From FEN-1297 sp021817845 (GTDB taxonomy: Bacteria; Bacteroidota; Ignavibacteria; Ignavibacteriales; Ignavibacteriaceae): a DNA stretch of 64,000 bases. Shown piece after piece: positions 53,386-62,541 of this stretch. Within the stretch, counting starts at the first letter, position 1. Every line of letters starts with the position of its first letter. The translations under genes were made by a program, and so were the position numbers. The stretch spans positions 89,977 through 153,976 of the forward strand of contig JAKAFW010000004.1 of NCBI GenBank assembly GCA_021817845.1. Reading direction: 5' to 3'. The notes under the pieces are model-generated. The model was not told where the DNA came from and searched no databases. It saw nothing but the letters and a program-made list of their open reading frames with translations.

Positions 53386-55068
53386 CTAAAACTCGTCTGT
53401 TACGCATCCCTCTGTAGCAGATGAAACATTCTTTATATACTTCAACAAAATTCCACTGGTAGCTTTGAATGGTGGTTGCTTCCATTTATTCTTTCGATCC
53501 GCTAAGACTTTTTCATTCACTTCAACATTCAAACTATTTTTTTCGGCATCTATCGTAATAATGTCTCCGTTTTCAACCAAAGCAATATTGCCTCCGGTCT
53601 GTGCTTCCGGCGTTATATGTCCAACGACAAATCCATGAGTCCCGCCCGAAAACCTCCCGTCGGTAATCAACGCTACACTTTTGCCGAGTCCAACACCCAT
53701 TAATGCTGCTGTTACTTCGAGCATCTCACGCATTCCGGGTCCCCCTTTCGGTCCTTCATAACGAATAACAATTACATCTCCTGAAGCTATCTCTCTATTC
53801 TCAATTGCGAGCAAAGTTTCTTCCTCAGAATTATAAACCTTTGCCGGACCTGAAAAACGCAGTCCTTCCTTACCTGTAATTTTTGCAACCGCTCCTTCTG
53901 TTGCTAAGTTTCCGTATAGTACTTGTAGGTGTCCGGTCTTCTTAATCGGTTCTTTTATCGAGAATATTATTTTCTGTCCTTCTTTTAAATCCGGTACCGA
54001 TTCAATATTTTCTGCAAGAGTTTTACCGGTGACGGTTATACAATCTCCCTGCAAAAATCCTTCCTTCAATAAAAGCTTTTGCACTGCAGGAACGCCGCCG
54101 ATTTCATACAAGTCTTCCATAACAAATTTTCCGCTCGGTTTTAAGTCGGCTATGTAAGGAGTCCGGTTCGAAATCTCTTGAAAATCCGTTAACGTAAGTT
54201 TTACTCCTGCAGCTTTTGCTATTGCAACCAAATGAAGCGCTGCATTCGTAGAACCGCCCAGGGCAATTACAACGGTTATAGCATTCTCAAATGCTTTTTT
54301 TGTCATAATATCGCGTGGCTTTAAATCCAATTCCATTAGATTTAGTATCGCTTTTCCGGAATCATAACATTCTTTTGCTTTTTGATCGCTGTTTGCCGGG
54401 CAAGATGAACTGTATGGAAGGCTCATACCTAAAGTTTCTATTGCCGATGCCATCGTATTTGCAGTATACATACCACCGCAAGCTCCTGCGCCGGGACATG
54501 CATGATGAAGAACGTTTTCAAGATCATTTTCCGAAAATTCTTTTGATAGATATTGCCCATAAGCCTCAAAGGCTGATACAATATCTAATTTCTTTCCTTT
54601 ATAAAATCCGGCTCTTATTGTTCCGCCGTAAATCATGATGCTTGGTCTATTCAGCCGAGCCATTGCCATAACTGAGCCGGGCATATTTTTATCACAGCCG
54701 GGTAATGCAATTAAGGCATCATACCATTGCGCACCCATAACAGTTTCAATTGAATCGGCAATAATATCTCTTGAAGGTAGTGAGTATTTCATACCTTCCG
54801 TTCCCATAGCAATACCGTCGCTTACTCCGATAGTGTGAAAAATTAATCCGATCAATTCGCTATCAATTACACCTTTTTTTACAAGCTTCGCCAAATCATT
54901 TAGGTGCATATTGCACGTATTGCCTTCCCATCCCATACTGGCAATACCTACTTGAGCTTTCTTAAAGTCTTTATCAGTTAACCCAATTCCGTGTAGCATA
55001 GCTTGAGATCCAACCTGTGACCGCGATTCAGTTAATCTTTTACTGTATTTGTTTAAGCCTTCTTTCAT
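53386..55068 (-). CDS. ilvD: Dihydroxy-acid dehydratase
   Basis: Fe-S enzyme of branched-chain amino acid and pantothenate synthesis that dehydrates 2,3-dihydroxy acids. The 560-residue protein has three cluster-ligand cysteines at 52 (GNTCNMH), 125 (PGCDKNMPGS) and 197 (GAGACGGMYTANTM), the pattern of the [2Fe-2S] type. The C-terminal part has VIRYEGPKGGPGMREM and LITDGRFSGGTHGFVVGHI. It stands alone, with no other ilv genes here. AGAGG precedes the ATG. Confidence 0.96.
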   Translation of the reverse strand: MKEGLNKYSKRLTESRSQVGSQAMLHGIGLTDKDFKKAQVGIASMGWEGNTCNMHLNDLAKLVKKGVIDSELIGLIFHTIGVSDGIAMGTEGMKYSLPSRDIIADSIETVMGAQWYDALIALPGCDKNMPGSVMAMARLNRPSIMIYGGTIRAGFYKGKKLDIVSAFEAYGQYLSKEFSENDLENVLHHACPGAGACGGMYTANTMASAIETLGMSLPYSSSCPANSDQKAKECYDSGKAILNLMELDLKPRDIMTKKAFENAITVVIALGGSTNAALHLVAIAKAAGVKLTLTDFQEISNRTPYIADLKPSGKFVMEDLYEIGGVPAVQKLLLKEGFLQGDCITVTGKTLAENIESVPDLKEGQKIIFSIKEPIKKTGHLQVLYGNLATEGAVAKITGKEGLRFSGPAKVYNSEEETLLAIENREIASGDVIVIRYEGPKGGPGMREMLEVTAALMGVGLGKSVALITDGRFSGGTHGFVVGHITPEAQTGGNIALVENGDIITIDAEKNSLNVEVNEKVLADRKNKWKQPPFKATSGILLKYIKNVSSATEGCVTDEF

Positions 55069-55164
55069 CTTTACCTCTATAGTATTGGAAATAAAATTTT
55101 TGTTTTTTATGTCAAAATATTTTTTGTGTTAAATTTTCTCAATTTCATTGTGTTTCATTCAAAA

Positions 55165-55184
55165 CCTGCCTGCCGGCAGGCAAG
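55165..55184. repeat. GC-rich palindromic repeat unit
   Basis: CCTGCCTGCCGGCAGGCAAG; the inner 16 bases are a perfect palindrome. The two halves of nearly the same 20-mer (CCTGCCTGTC and GGCAGACAAG) form the ends of the 141-bp element at 62701-62841, showing one family in compact and in split form. Confidence 0.7.
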
Positions 55185-55476
55185 GTTCAACATTCATAAT
55201 TCAAAATTGCGGCTTGCCGCGCTATGATTTGCTATTGTTATAAAATAAAATCCAACCTATCAATTTCTTAAACTTAAACTTGATCTTAAACTTATACAGA
55301 CATAGTTCATATTCATATTCAAGCGTTCAAACTCAAACGTAAGCTCAAGTATCCTTTGTTTTTTAATCACAAATGTACGAAATAAAAAAAAATATTGATA
55401 GAGAATGTTGAAAAAATATGAGAAATCCCCTGTTTAGTTCAAGTGCACGAGTTGAACGTGGGATATCTCAGTCGAG

Positions 55477-55490
55477 TCCGCCGCGGCGGA
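55477..55490. repeat. GC-rich palindrome
   Basis: Perfect 14-bp palindrome TCCGCCGCGGCGGA flanked by near-symmetrical TCGA motifs. Isolated in AT-rich DNA; probably a dispersed intergenic palindrome. Confidence 0.5.
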
Positions 55491-55580
55491 TCCTTCGATA
55501 TGACAGTCAAGTTTTGTCACACCAAAGTCTTTTTTTTCTATATTTTTTGCCTAAATTTTCCCCATTTCTACCAGGCTTCT

Positions 55581-55613
55581 AACAAGCCTATGACAAGCCT
55601 CCACCAAGCCTAT
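55581..55613. repeat. 11-bp tandem repeat, three units
   Basis: AACAAGCCTAT, GACAAGCCTCC and ACCAAGCCTAT in direct succession, preceded by a related AGGCTTCT. The 11-base period equals about one turn of DNA. It lies about 160 bases beyond the fchA stop. Confidence 0.6.
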
Positions 55614-55772
55614 AATTCTTATGCAAATATTGCAGAAAAAATAGTGTGACAAAAATGGCACAGTCTCATTTAAGAGCAACTCAAATAACTCCTCTGCCAA
55701 ACCAGGTAGAATAATGGAATGTTGGAGAATTTTCCACTTTTCCATTCTTCCACTATTCCATCATCCCAGTTT

Positions 55773-56411
55773 TTAGAGATTCCTTTTAGTAATTTTTTTT
55801 ATTATTGATGATATTATCGTTGCAGATTTTTCTTTGACTTCATTAAAAATAATCTCGTTTGTCTTAAGAAATTCCCCGGCGGTTACTTGGTTGGAAAGGC
55901 TTGAACAATTTATAAGTACATTTAAATAAGCTCCTTCCGCAGATGCCGAAATTAATGAAGCCGCTACACCGGCATCAGAAAGGGAATTTTGATTTCCTCT
56001 CTCTGAAATAATTTTTATCAACGGCAGAACTTCATTACACTTTCTTATAACTTCTGCGGGAACTATCGCGGCTTCCCACGTAGCATTTTGAATTTTTTCA
56101 TTCCTGAAATTAATCTGTGCCACGTTATCCTTGGATAGCTTAAATGCTTCCATTACCCGGTCGAACGCTTCATTATCTCTCTTTGCGAACTTTAAGAAGT
56201 CATTTTTGAATGAAGATAAGCTTTCTTTAATTCTAATTGCTTCAGGTTCAAAATCTAAATATTTCTTTTTACCAATAGTCAAATTGCATACCATAACCCC
56301 AAGGCTGCTTGCCAAAACTCCACAAAGCGCAGCAACATTACCTCCTCCGGGAGTAGGGGAGTTTGAAGAAAGTTCATCTAAATAATTCTGTATGGATTTT
56401 TCTAAATTCAT
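55773..56411 (-). CDS. fchA: Cyclodeaminase/cyclohydrolase family protein (formiminotetrahydrofolate cyclodeaminase)
   Basis: A 212-residue helical protein starting YLDELSSNSPTPGGGNVAAL, the folate-binding hallmark of the formiminotransferase-cyclodeaminase C-terminal domain; GKKKYLDFE and NLTIGKKK follow. It should convert 5-formimino-THF to methenyl-THF and ammonia, or act as methenyl-THF cyclohydrolase. It is encoded 19 bases after ftcD on the same strand, so the two activities fused in animals are separate here. AGAGGA precedes the ATG. Confidence 0.9.
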   Translation of the reverse strand: MNLEKSIQNYLDELSSNSPTPGGGNVAALCGVLASSLGVMVCNLTIGKKKYLDFEPEAIRIKESLSSFKNDFLKFAKRDNEAFDRVMEAFKLSKDNVAQINFRNEKIQNATWEAAIVPAEVIRKCNEVLPLIKIISERGNQNSLSDAGVAASLISASAEGAYLNVLINCSSLSNQVTAGEFLKTNEIIFNEVKEKSATIISSIIKKITKRNL

Positions 56412-56430
56412 TGGCGTCCTCTATTTTTTG

Positions 56431-57447
56431 TCAAATCATGTAATCGATAATCTTTTCGTTCTTGATAAAATAATTGATTGAGCTAAGCCCGAGTTTCTCT
56501 ATTGCTAAATCCACTAAAGATTTTTCGTCCATGCTTCTTCCTTCTGCATAATATTTCCCTGTCTGAATTAATGCTTCCAAAGGAACAAGTCCGACAATTT
56601 CGCTACCGCCAATTTCAACTCCAAGCCTGCTTGCTTCTTTCTTTGCTTCTTCAAACGCAACATGAAGAGGCGTAACATTATAGTTTGTCAAATTCATAGA
56701 AACCTGCGTTATGTGAAATTTTTCTAAGGATACACCCATTGCCTTTACTGACTTTAGCCTCCCTGGTTCTTTAATGACTTCTCCTTTTATCTTTATTACT
56801 TTTCCGTTTTCGTCGCGCTTAGCATGTCCGGATTCTCTTAAAAGTTCCCCAATTTCTTTTGCAAATTTTACATCTTGCGATTTAATATTTACATTAAAGG
56901 CAATTAAAAAAAATCTTGCGCCGGTAACAATTGCCCCAAGCTTTGGGTTAAACTTGCTTGTTCCGTAATCGGGAAGCCAATCGGGATTTTTTAATTTTTC
57001 TTCTAAACCTTCGTATTCTCCTTTGCGAATTTCAGAAAGATTTTTTCTCTCCTTAATTCGTGCCGCTGCTTCATATAAATAAACCGGGATATCTAATTTC
57101 TCTGATATTATTTCGGCGTAAGACTCGGAGATTTTTACGCAATCTTCCATTGTTACATTTTTTACGGGGACGAAGGGGACGACATCAATGGCACCTAACC
57201 TCGGGTGTTCACCTTTGTGAGTTCTCATATCAATGTTTCTTGCTGCAGCCATGCTTAATGCCACAGCTCCATTTAAAATTCCTTTTTCATTTCCGGCTAT
57301 TGTAACCACTACTCTATTGTAATCGCCGTCCGGTTCAAGACTAAGCAGGCTACAATTTTTAATGCCTTCTAAAGAATGCTTTATTTCATCAATGGTTTCT
57401 TCATTTCTTCCTTCACTAAAATTCGGAACACATTCAATAATCTTCAT
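56431..57447 (-). CDS. ftcD: Glutamate formimidoyltransferase
   Basis: Transfers the formimino group from formiminoglutamate, a histidine breakdown product, to tetrahydrofolate. The 338-residue protein begins IIECVPNFSEGRNEETIDEI, then RVVVTIAGNEKG, RTHKGEHPRLGAIDVVPFVP (with the catalytic His), and GARFFLIAFNVNIKSQD, all typical. AAGGA lies before the ATG. It is paired with the cyclodeaminase gene. No hutH, hutU or hutI is in the window, so its link to histidine degradation is inferred from enzyme identity. Confidence 0.95.
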   Translation of the reverse strand: MKIIECVPNFSEGRNEETIDEIKHSLEGIKNCSLLSLEPDGDYNRVVVTIAGNEKGILNGAVALSMAAARNIDMRTHKGEHPRLGAIDVVPFVPVKNVTMEDCVKISESYAEIISEKLDIPVYLYEAAARIKERKNLSEIRKGEYEGLEEKLKNPDWLPDYGTSKFNPKLGAIVTGARFFLIAFNVNIKSQDVKFAKEIGELLRESGHAKRDENGKVIKIKGEVIKEPGRLKSVKAMGVSLEKFHITQVSMNLTNYNVTPLHVAFEEAKKEASRLGVEIGGSEIVGLVPLEALIQTGKYYAEGRSMDEKSLVDLAIEKLGLSSINYFIKNEKIIDYMI

Positions 57448-57579
57448 TTGACTTTCCTTTATCTTTTTCCAGTTCTAAATATTTAGTTTTACGCCGGCCT
57501 CTTACCGAAAAATTATTTTACTGCAAGATAAATAATATTTACTAAATCAGGAATAACAATTGCAGCCTTTGTCTATATT

Positions 57580-58347
57580 TTAGTCCAGTATCTCAAATTC
57601 AAAAGATGATTTAATCCATTTTCCCGAAACAGTGTTCAATGAATTTTCGGCAAAGGTTACATGATTATCTATGTCAATAAAAATGACCGTTGAGGAGCGG
57701 GTTCCATAATAAGGTGTTGCTACAAAGACCGGCGAAACCGCTCTCTCTATTTTCAATCCTACACCGGTATCAGGCAGCATATCATCGGCAGGATAGGACC
57801 TATCTGATAGAATTTCAAAAAGATCCCGATAATCTATATCTTGCTTCGCTAAAATTTTCGAAAATGATTTTTTGCTCTTCTCGACCTTATACCAAGGCGT
57901 GTCTAGAAGGTGATTACTCAAACCGTATATCCCGGGTGTAAGTTCAATCGATTTCTTAGTTTGATTTGAAAAATAATTCATTTCCTTTATATCCCCGAAA
58001 ATTAAATTATAACCATTGTACAAATCTGATTTTTCTTCTAATTCTTTTATATAATCAACCGGCGAAAAATTATTGGACAAAAAATCTGTAACAAGTTTTC
58101 CTCGTGTCGGTGCATCTTTCTTCAGATTTTTTATGTCTCTATAATTTGTAATTGCAGAAAATTTCCCGGAAGAGGTTAAACCGAGCCACGTTCCCCCTGC
58201 TTCAAAGTCTTTTCCTGCTAATAATTCCGGTTTATCTTCCCAGAAATGAGCAGGCGATGCCGGACGATTATAAAATTCATCACGGTTGGCGGCAACTATC
58301 AATTTGTAACGGGGATGATTTTTATAAGAAATCAAAAGCAGGCACAT
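57580..58347 (-). CDS. NRDE/TANGO2-family protein
   Basis: A 255-residue protein beginning MCLLLISYKNHPRYKLIVAA followed by NRDEFYNRPASPAHFW. Cys2 and the NRDE motif fit the TANGO2 family, which has an Ntn-hydrolase-like fold. I chose the ATG at 58347 so that Cys2 follows Met directly, with AGGGA seven bases upstream; a TTG two codons earlier would put Cys at position 4. GGTWLGL and a C-terminal GTRSSTVIFID are also typical. The biochemical role of the family is unsettled. Confidence 0.88.
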   Translation of the reverse strand: MCLLLISYKNHPRYKLIVAANRDEFYNRPASPAHFWEDKPELLAGKDFEAGGTWLGLTSSGKFSAITNYRDIKNLKKDAPTRGKLVTDFLSNNFSPVDYIKELEEKSDLYNGYNLIFGDIKEMNYFSNQTKKSIELTPGIYGLSNHLLDTPWYKVEKSKKSFSKILAKQDIDYRDLFEILSDRSYPADDMLPDTGVGLKIERAVSPVFVATPYYGTRSSTVIFIDIDNHVTFAENSLNTVSGKWIKSSFEFEILD

Positions 58348-58594
58348 TGTCAAATCCCTAAAGTTTTTTCCCAGTTAATAAAATTATTTCCAGGTCAACA
58401 TAATTAAAGCGGTTTTAATTTTCAAACCTTTGACAAAATAATTTCTTTCCCGGTTTGCTAAGTAATTAACAAATATTTTATCTTTTGTATAGCCTTTTAC
58501 AAAGAGTAATTTTGTGGTTGAATTTGAACAATAGTTATAGCAATTTTCATTATAATTGATTATAAATTTCAATATAGTAAATTAAATTGTTTTT

Positions 58595-61500
58595 ATGACA
58601 AGGAATATTATCGTTTTAAGATTTTTGAGAAAACATTTAAGTTTCGACCTAAAGTTGATGTTTTTGCTCTTAGTAATTTTTATCCTGCCGGTTAATCTTA
58701 CCGGACAGGTTCGCGACGTAAATTTTGATTTTATTTCTGCCGACAAAGGGCTTTCTCAAAACACAATTCATAGTATTCTTCAGGATAAGCAAGGCTTTAT
58801 GTGGTTCGCCACAGAAGATGGCCTTGATAGATTTAACGGTTACAGTTTTACTGCTTTCAAAAATGATCCGCGTGATAAAAATTCCATTTCGGATAATTTT
58901 ATCTGGACGATTTATGAAGACCACGAAGGAACTCTTTGGGTTGGCACAAACAACGGCGGCTTATGCAAATTTAACCGGGACCGGCAAAACTTTACAATCT
59001 ATAAAAATGATCCTGCTAACTCTACAAGCTTAAGTAATAATAATGTAAGAGCAATTTATGAAGATCATGAGGGTACCCTTTGGGTCGGTACAAATAATGA
59101 AGGCTTATGTAAATTTAACCGGAGCCGGCAAAACTTTACGATCTATAAAAATGATCCTGCTAATTCCTCAAGCCTAAGCAATAATAATATTAGAGCAATT
59201 ATCGAAGATGAAGAAGGCAATCTATGGATTGGTACTGAAGGCGGAGGCTTAAATAAGTTTGATAGAAAAACCGGAAAATTTTTTCGTTATAATTACGCTC
59301 AAAACGATCCGCATAGCCTAAGTAACGATGAAGTCCTTTCACTTTTTAATGATAAAAAAGGTGACCTTTGGGTTGGGACTCTTTCCGGTCTTTGTAAATT
59401 CAACCGGCAAAAAAATGATTTTACCAGAATTTTAGAAAATAAAGCTGCACTGAATAGTCATAGCTACAGTATGATAAATTCAATCATCGAAGATAAATCA
59501 GGAAAAATTTGGATAGGAACAGGAGGTGGAATATTTCTTATAAATAAACAGGAGGAAAAGTTTATTAATATTGATCTGTCGTCGCTTAATTTCAATAATA
59601 TTAGTAATAATATACTTTCCTTATTTGAAGATAGAACGGGAATTATTTGGATAGGCACCGCCGAAAGAGGAATCGCTAAATATGATCGGGAGCGGATGAG
59701 ATTTTTGCTATTCAAGCACGATCCTTCCGATCCGAATAGTTTAAGCTATAACACTATTCGTTCTTTTTACCAGGATGACCCAGGCACACTCTGGGTTGGA
59801 ACTTTGGGCGGCGGCTTAAATAGGTTAGATTTTTCTACAAATAAGTTTATCCATTACTTTAATCAACCTGGAAATAAATTTAGTTTGAGCGATAATTCCG
59901 TGTCTTCAATTTTTAGAGATAGGCAGGGATCTCTTTGGGTTGGAACATGGCGCGGCGGTTTGGATAAAATGATTAGCTCCGGAAAATCTACTTCTGCTAA
60001 ATTCATCCGCTATGTCCATAAGTCCGGCGATTCAAATAGCCTCAGCAGCAACATTGTTCAAGCAATTTTTGAAGATAATTCTAGTAGAATGTGGATAGGC
60101 ACCGAATCCGGTCTTGATTTATATGATAAAAAAAATAATAAATTTATTCATTTCATTAACAATCCCCAAGACTCAAACAGTTTAAGCAATAACCAGGTCC
60201 AATCATGTATTTATCAGGATAGAAACGGGTTCATTTGGGTCGGAACTTGGGGCGGTCTGAATAAAATTTCTTTACCGAAAAATCCAAATGATTATTCTCC
60301 GGCTGCATATAAATTTTCGTTGTACAGACATTTTCACAATGATTCTCTTAGCCTTAGCGATGACCGCGTAATTTCTATCTACCAGGATATAAAAGGAAAT
60401 CTTTGGATCGGAACTTACGGCGGCGGTTTAAATATGCTTCCTGCAAACCAGCAAAATTTATCTAGCACCAAGGCGAGGTTTATTCGCTATTCAACAAAAG
60501 ATGGACTTGCCAGTAATATCATCTATGGAATTCTTGAGGATGACAACGGGAATCTTTGGCTTAGTACAGATAACGGTCTGTCAAAATTTAACCCCACAAA
60601 ACAAACATTTAGAAATTATTACGAAAGCGACGGACTTCAGGGTAACCAATTTTTCTGGGGTGCGTACTGGAAAAGTAAGAGCGGCGAACTATTCTTCGGT
60701 GGCATAAACGGCTTTAATGCTTTTTTCCCCGAAAAATTAAAAGACAATCCAAACGTACCACCGGTTTTTATTACAGACTTTAACGTTTTTAATAAACCCG
60801 TTCCTTTTAACAAAAGTGGTTCTCCACTAAAAAAATATATTACCGAAACAAAGAAGATTATTTTATCATACTACCAAAATGTTTTTTCATTTGAATTTGC
60901 TGCACTCGATTACACTGCGCCGAATAAAAATCAATACGCTTATATGATGGAAGGATTTGATAAAGGTTGGGTAAAATCTGGCAACCGCCATTTTGTTACT
61001 TACACAAACCTTGACCCCGGCGAATATACCTTCCGCGTAAGAGGCTCTAACAATGACGGTGTCTGGAATACCAAAGGCGCTTCAATTAAAATTATTATCC
61101 TTCCCCCGTTTTGGAGAACCTGGTGGTTTATTTTCTCCTCCTTCATTGCTTTTAGCTTTATTATAATTTTCTTTATCTCTTACCGGGTAAGACATCTATT
61201 AAATATTGAAAGGTTCAGAACTAAATTAGCTGCTGACTTGCACGACAACATCGGGTCAAGCCTAACTGAAATTTCAATCATCAGCGAGGTAATATCAAGA
61301 AAGTTAGAACCGGTTAACGCAGAGGGTGATGTACTTAAAAGTTTAAGAATGATTAGCGAGAAATCAAGGAATTTGATAGACAGTATGAGCGATATAGTTT
61401 GGCTGGTAAATCCTAAACGCGACTCACTCTATGATTTAATTTTGCGCCTCCGGGATACTTACACCGAACTTTCATCCTATAAAAGTATTTCATTCAAATC

Positions 61501-61819
61501 GGAAAATCTTAAATCTCTTGAAAAAGTTTCTTTATCGATGGAACACCGTCAACATCTTTACCTTATATTCAAAGAAGGAATAAATAATTGTATCACACAC
61601 AGCGGCTGTAGCGAAATTTCTTTGGATGCCTTTGTCCGCGGTAAACGGTTGGAGATGGTTCTGAAGGATAACGGAAACGGATTTAATTTTGAAGGGTCGT
61701 CTTCCGGCAATGGACTTGATAATATAAAAAGCAGAGCAAAAAAGATCGGTGGCGTTCTAAATATTTATTCCGAGAAAAATAAAGGCACTACGTTGCAATT
61801 TATTGGTAACATTTCATAA
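58595..61819 (+). CDS. Membrane sensor histidine kinase with two seven-bladed regulator propellers (Reg_prop), Y_Y_Y and HisKA_3 domains
   Basis: A 1074-residue sensor. A signal/anchor segment lies at about 21-38. Then come 14 propeller repeats of the form GxLWxGTxxGGLxxF, enough for two seven-bladed propellers, and a Y_Y_Y beta-sandwich (about 757-836: FSFEFAALDYTAPNKNQYAY). One membrane helix spans about 840-865, followed by a HisKA_3 dimerisation domain with phosphoacceptor His883 in DLHDNIGSSL, and a HATPase (NGNGFNFEG, GNGLDNIKSRAKKIGG). It lacks receiver and DNA-binding domains, unlike hybrid systems of Bacteroides. The response regulator gene follows 41-56 bases later. Relatives often sense glycans; the ligand here is unknown. 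Confidence 0.93.
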   Translation: MTRNIIVLRFLRKHLSFDLKLMFLLLVIFILPVNLTGQVRDVNFDFISADKGLSQNTIHSILQDKQGFMWFATEDGLDRFNGYSFTAFKNDPRDKNSISDNFIWTIYEDHEGTLWVGTNNGGLCKFNRDRQNFTIYKNDPANSTSLSNNNVRAIYEDHEGTLWVGTNNEGLCKFNRSRQNFTIYKNDPANSSSLSNNNIRAIIEDEEGNLWIGTEGGGLNKFDRKTGKFFRYNYAQNDPHSLSNDEVLSLFNDKKGDLWVGTLSGLCKFNRQKNDFTRILENKAALNSHSYSMINSIIEDKSGKIWIGTGGGIFLINKQEEKFINIDLSSLNFNNISNNILSLFEDRTGIIWIGTAERGIAKYDRERMRFLLFKHDPSDPNSLSYNTIRSFYQDDPGTLWVGTLGGGLNRLDFSTNKFIHYFNQPGNKFSLSDNSVSSIFRDRQGSLWVGTWRGGLDKMISSGKSTSAKFIRYVHKSGDSNSLSSNIVQAIFEDNSSRMWIGTESGLDLYDKKNNKFIHFINNPQDSNSLSNNQVQSCIYQDRNGFIWVGTWGGLNKISLPKNPNDYSPAAYKFSLYRHFHNDSLSLSDDRVISIYQDIKGNLWIGTYGGGLNMLPANQQNLSSTKARFIRYSTKDGLASNIIYGILEDDNGNLWLSTDNGLSKFNPTKQTFRNYYESDGLQGNQFFWGAYWKSKSGELFFGGINGFNAFFPEKLKDNPNVPPVFITDFNVFNKPVPFNKSGSPLKKYITETKKIILSYYQNVFSFEFAALDYTAPNKNQYAYMMEGFDKGWVKSGNRHFVTYTNLDPGEYTFRVRGSNNDGVWNTKGASIKIIILPPFWRTWWFIFSSFIAFSFIIIFFISYRVRHLLNIERFRTKLAADLHDNIGSSLTEISIISEVISRKLEPVNAEGDVLKSLRMISEKSRNLIDSMSDIVWLVNPKRDSLYDLILRLRDTYTELSSYKSISFKSENLKSLEKVSLSMEHRQHLYLIFKEGINNCITHSGCSEISLDAFVRGKRLEMVLKDNGNGFNFEGSSSGNGLDNIKSRAKKIGGVLNIYSEKNKGTTLQFIGNIS
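58913..59200 (+). repeat. Internal tandem duplication of one propeller blade
   Basis: Two adjacent 144-bp units (58913-59056 and 59057-59200) encode nearly identical 48-residue blades starting YEDHEGTLWVGTNN. They differ at only a few residues, far closer than any other pair of blades in the protein, so this blade was duplicated recently or homogenised. Confidence 0.8.
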
Positions 61820-61875
61820 AATAAAAAGCTAAATTTAATAAAGAGTAAAAAGAAAAGTTTTTGAAAAATTTCAAC

Positions 61876-62541
61876 ATGATTAGAGTTGTAGTTGTAGAAG
61901 ATAATGACGCCATACGTGAAGGCTTAAAGATGCTGATAGATGGTACGGAAGGCTATTCATGCATAGGTGCTTATCTAAAGTGTGAGTTGATGTTAAAGAA
62001 CATCGAACGCCTTAAGCCCGACGTATTGTTAATGGATATAGGATTGCCGGGCATGAATGGAATCGAGGGAATAAAAGAAGTAAAGAAATTACTGCCGGAC
62101 TTGACGATATTAGTATTAACTGTATACGAAGAGAATGATTTGATATTTGAAGCGTTATGTGCCGGAGCAAGCGGATATTTAGTAAAGAAAACTCCACCGT
62201 CAAAACTACTTGAGGCAATACGCGAAGCGAACGAAGGTGGCGCCCCGATGAGTTCTCACATTGCAAGAAAGGTAATAGACTTTTTTTCGAGAAAAGATGT
62301 TAGGGGACTCTCGCAACAGAAGAAACAAGCATCTCAGGAAAAGACCGAAAGTATATTAACGCCGAGAGAAAAAGAAATTCTTAGCGGATTAGTGGAAGGA
62401 AATAGTTTCAAAGCAATAGCAGACTCTCTTTTCATAAGCATAGAGACAGTGAGATTTCACTTCAGGAATATATACAAAAAGCTGCACGTACACTCACAAT
62501 CAGAAGCTGTAGCCAAAGCCATTAGAGAAGGCATTGTGTGA
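61876..62541 (+). CDS. NarL/LuxR-type response regulator, copy 1
   Basis: A 221-residue regulator: receiver domain (about 1-120) with acidic pocket VVVEDND, phosphoacceptor Asp in DVLLMDIGLPGMNG, Thr in VLTVYEEND and Lys in YLVKKTPP; a LuxR-type helix-turn-helix (about 155-218) with LTPREKEILSGLVEGNSFKA and SIETVRFHFRNIYKKLHVHS. The partner kinase is the propeller sensor just upstream. An alternative TTG start at 61861 would add five residues; neither has a clear ribosome site. Most of its nucleotide sequence is repeated in copy 2. Confidence 0.93.
   Translation: MIRVVVVEDNDAIREGLKMLIDGTEGYSCIGAYLKCELMLKNIERLKPDVLLMDIGLPGMNGIEGIKEVKKLLPDLTILVLTVYEENDLIFEALCAGASGYLVKKTPPSKLLEAIREANEGGAPMSSHIARKVIDFFSRKDVRGLSQQKKQASQEKTESILTPREKEILSGLVEGNSFKAIADSLFISIETVRFHFRNIYKKLHVHSQSEAVAKAIREGIV
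62032..62483 (+). repeat. 452-bp identical tract, unit 1 of the response-regulator duplication
   Basis: Identical by eye to 63014-63465, 982 bases away. The 130 or so coding bases before the tract differ at about nine mostly synonymous positions, and the tail after it differs at about four. The sharp identical block suggests gene conversion on top of an older duplication. Confidence 0.85.

Larger units (their letters stand above)
55069..55772. other. Repeat-rich intergenic region
   Basis: About 700 bases with no convincing gene. It contains a perfect GC-rich palindrome inside 55165-55184, a second at 55477-55490, an 11-bp tandem repeat at 55581-55613, and an imperfect GGAAT/ATTCC hairpin at about 55709-55760. 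These GC-rich patches stand out from the AT-rich background and look like remnants of dispersed palindromic repeats. Confidence 0.6.

Noticed and set aside
55081..55770. tRNA or small RNA gene in the long gap between ilvD and fchA
   Set aside because: No cloverleaf, T-loop or CCA-like pattern could be found; the region is explained better by palindromic repeat remnants.
62012..62266. Open frames on the minus strand inside both response regulators (also 62862-63248) that encode the same peptide
   Set aside because: They look conserved only because the DNA was duplicated; they lie antisense to well-supported receiver domains and resemble no protein family.
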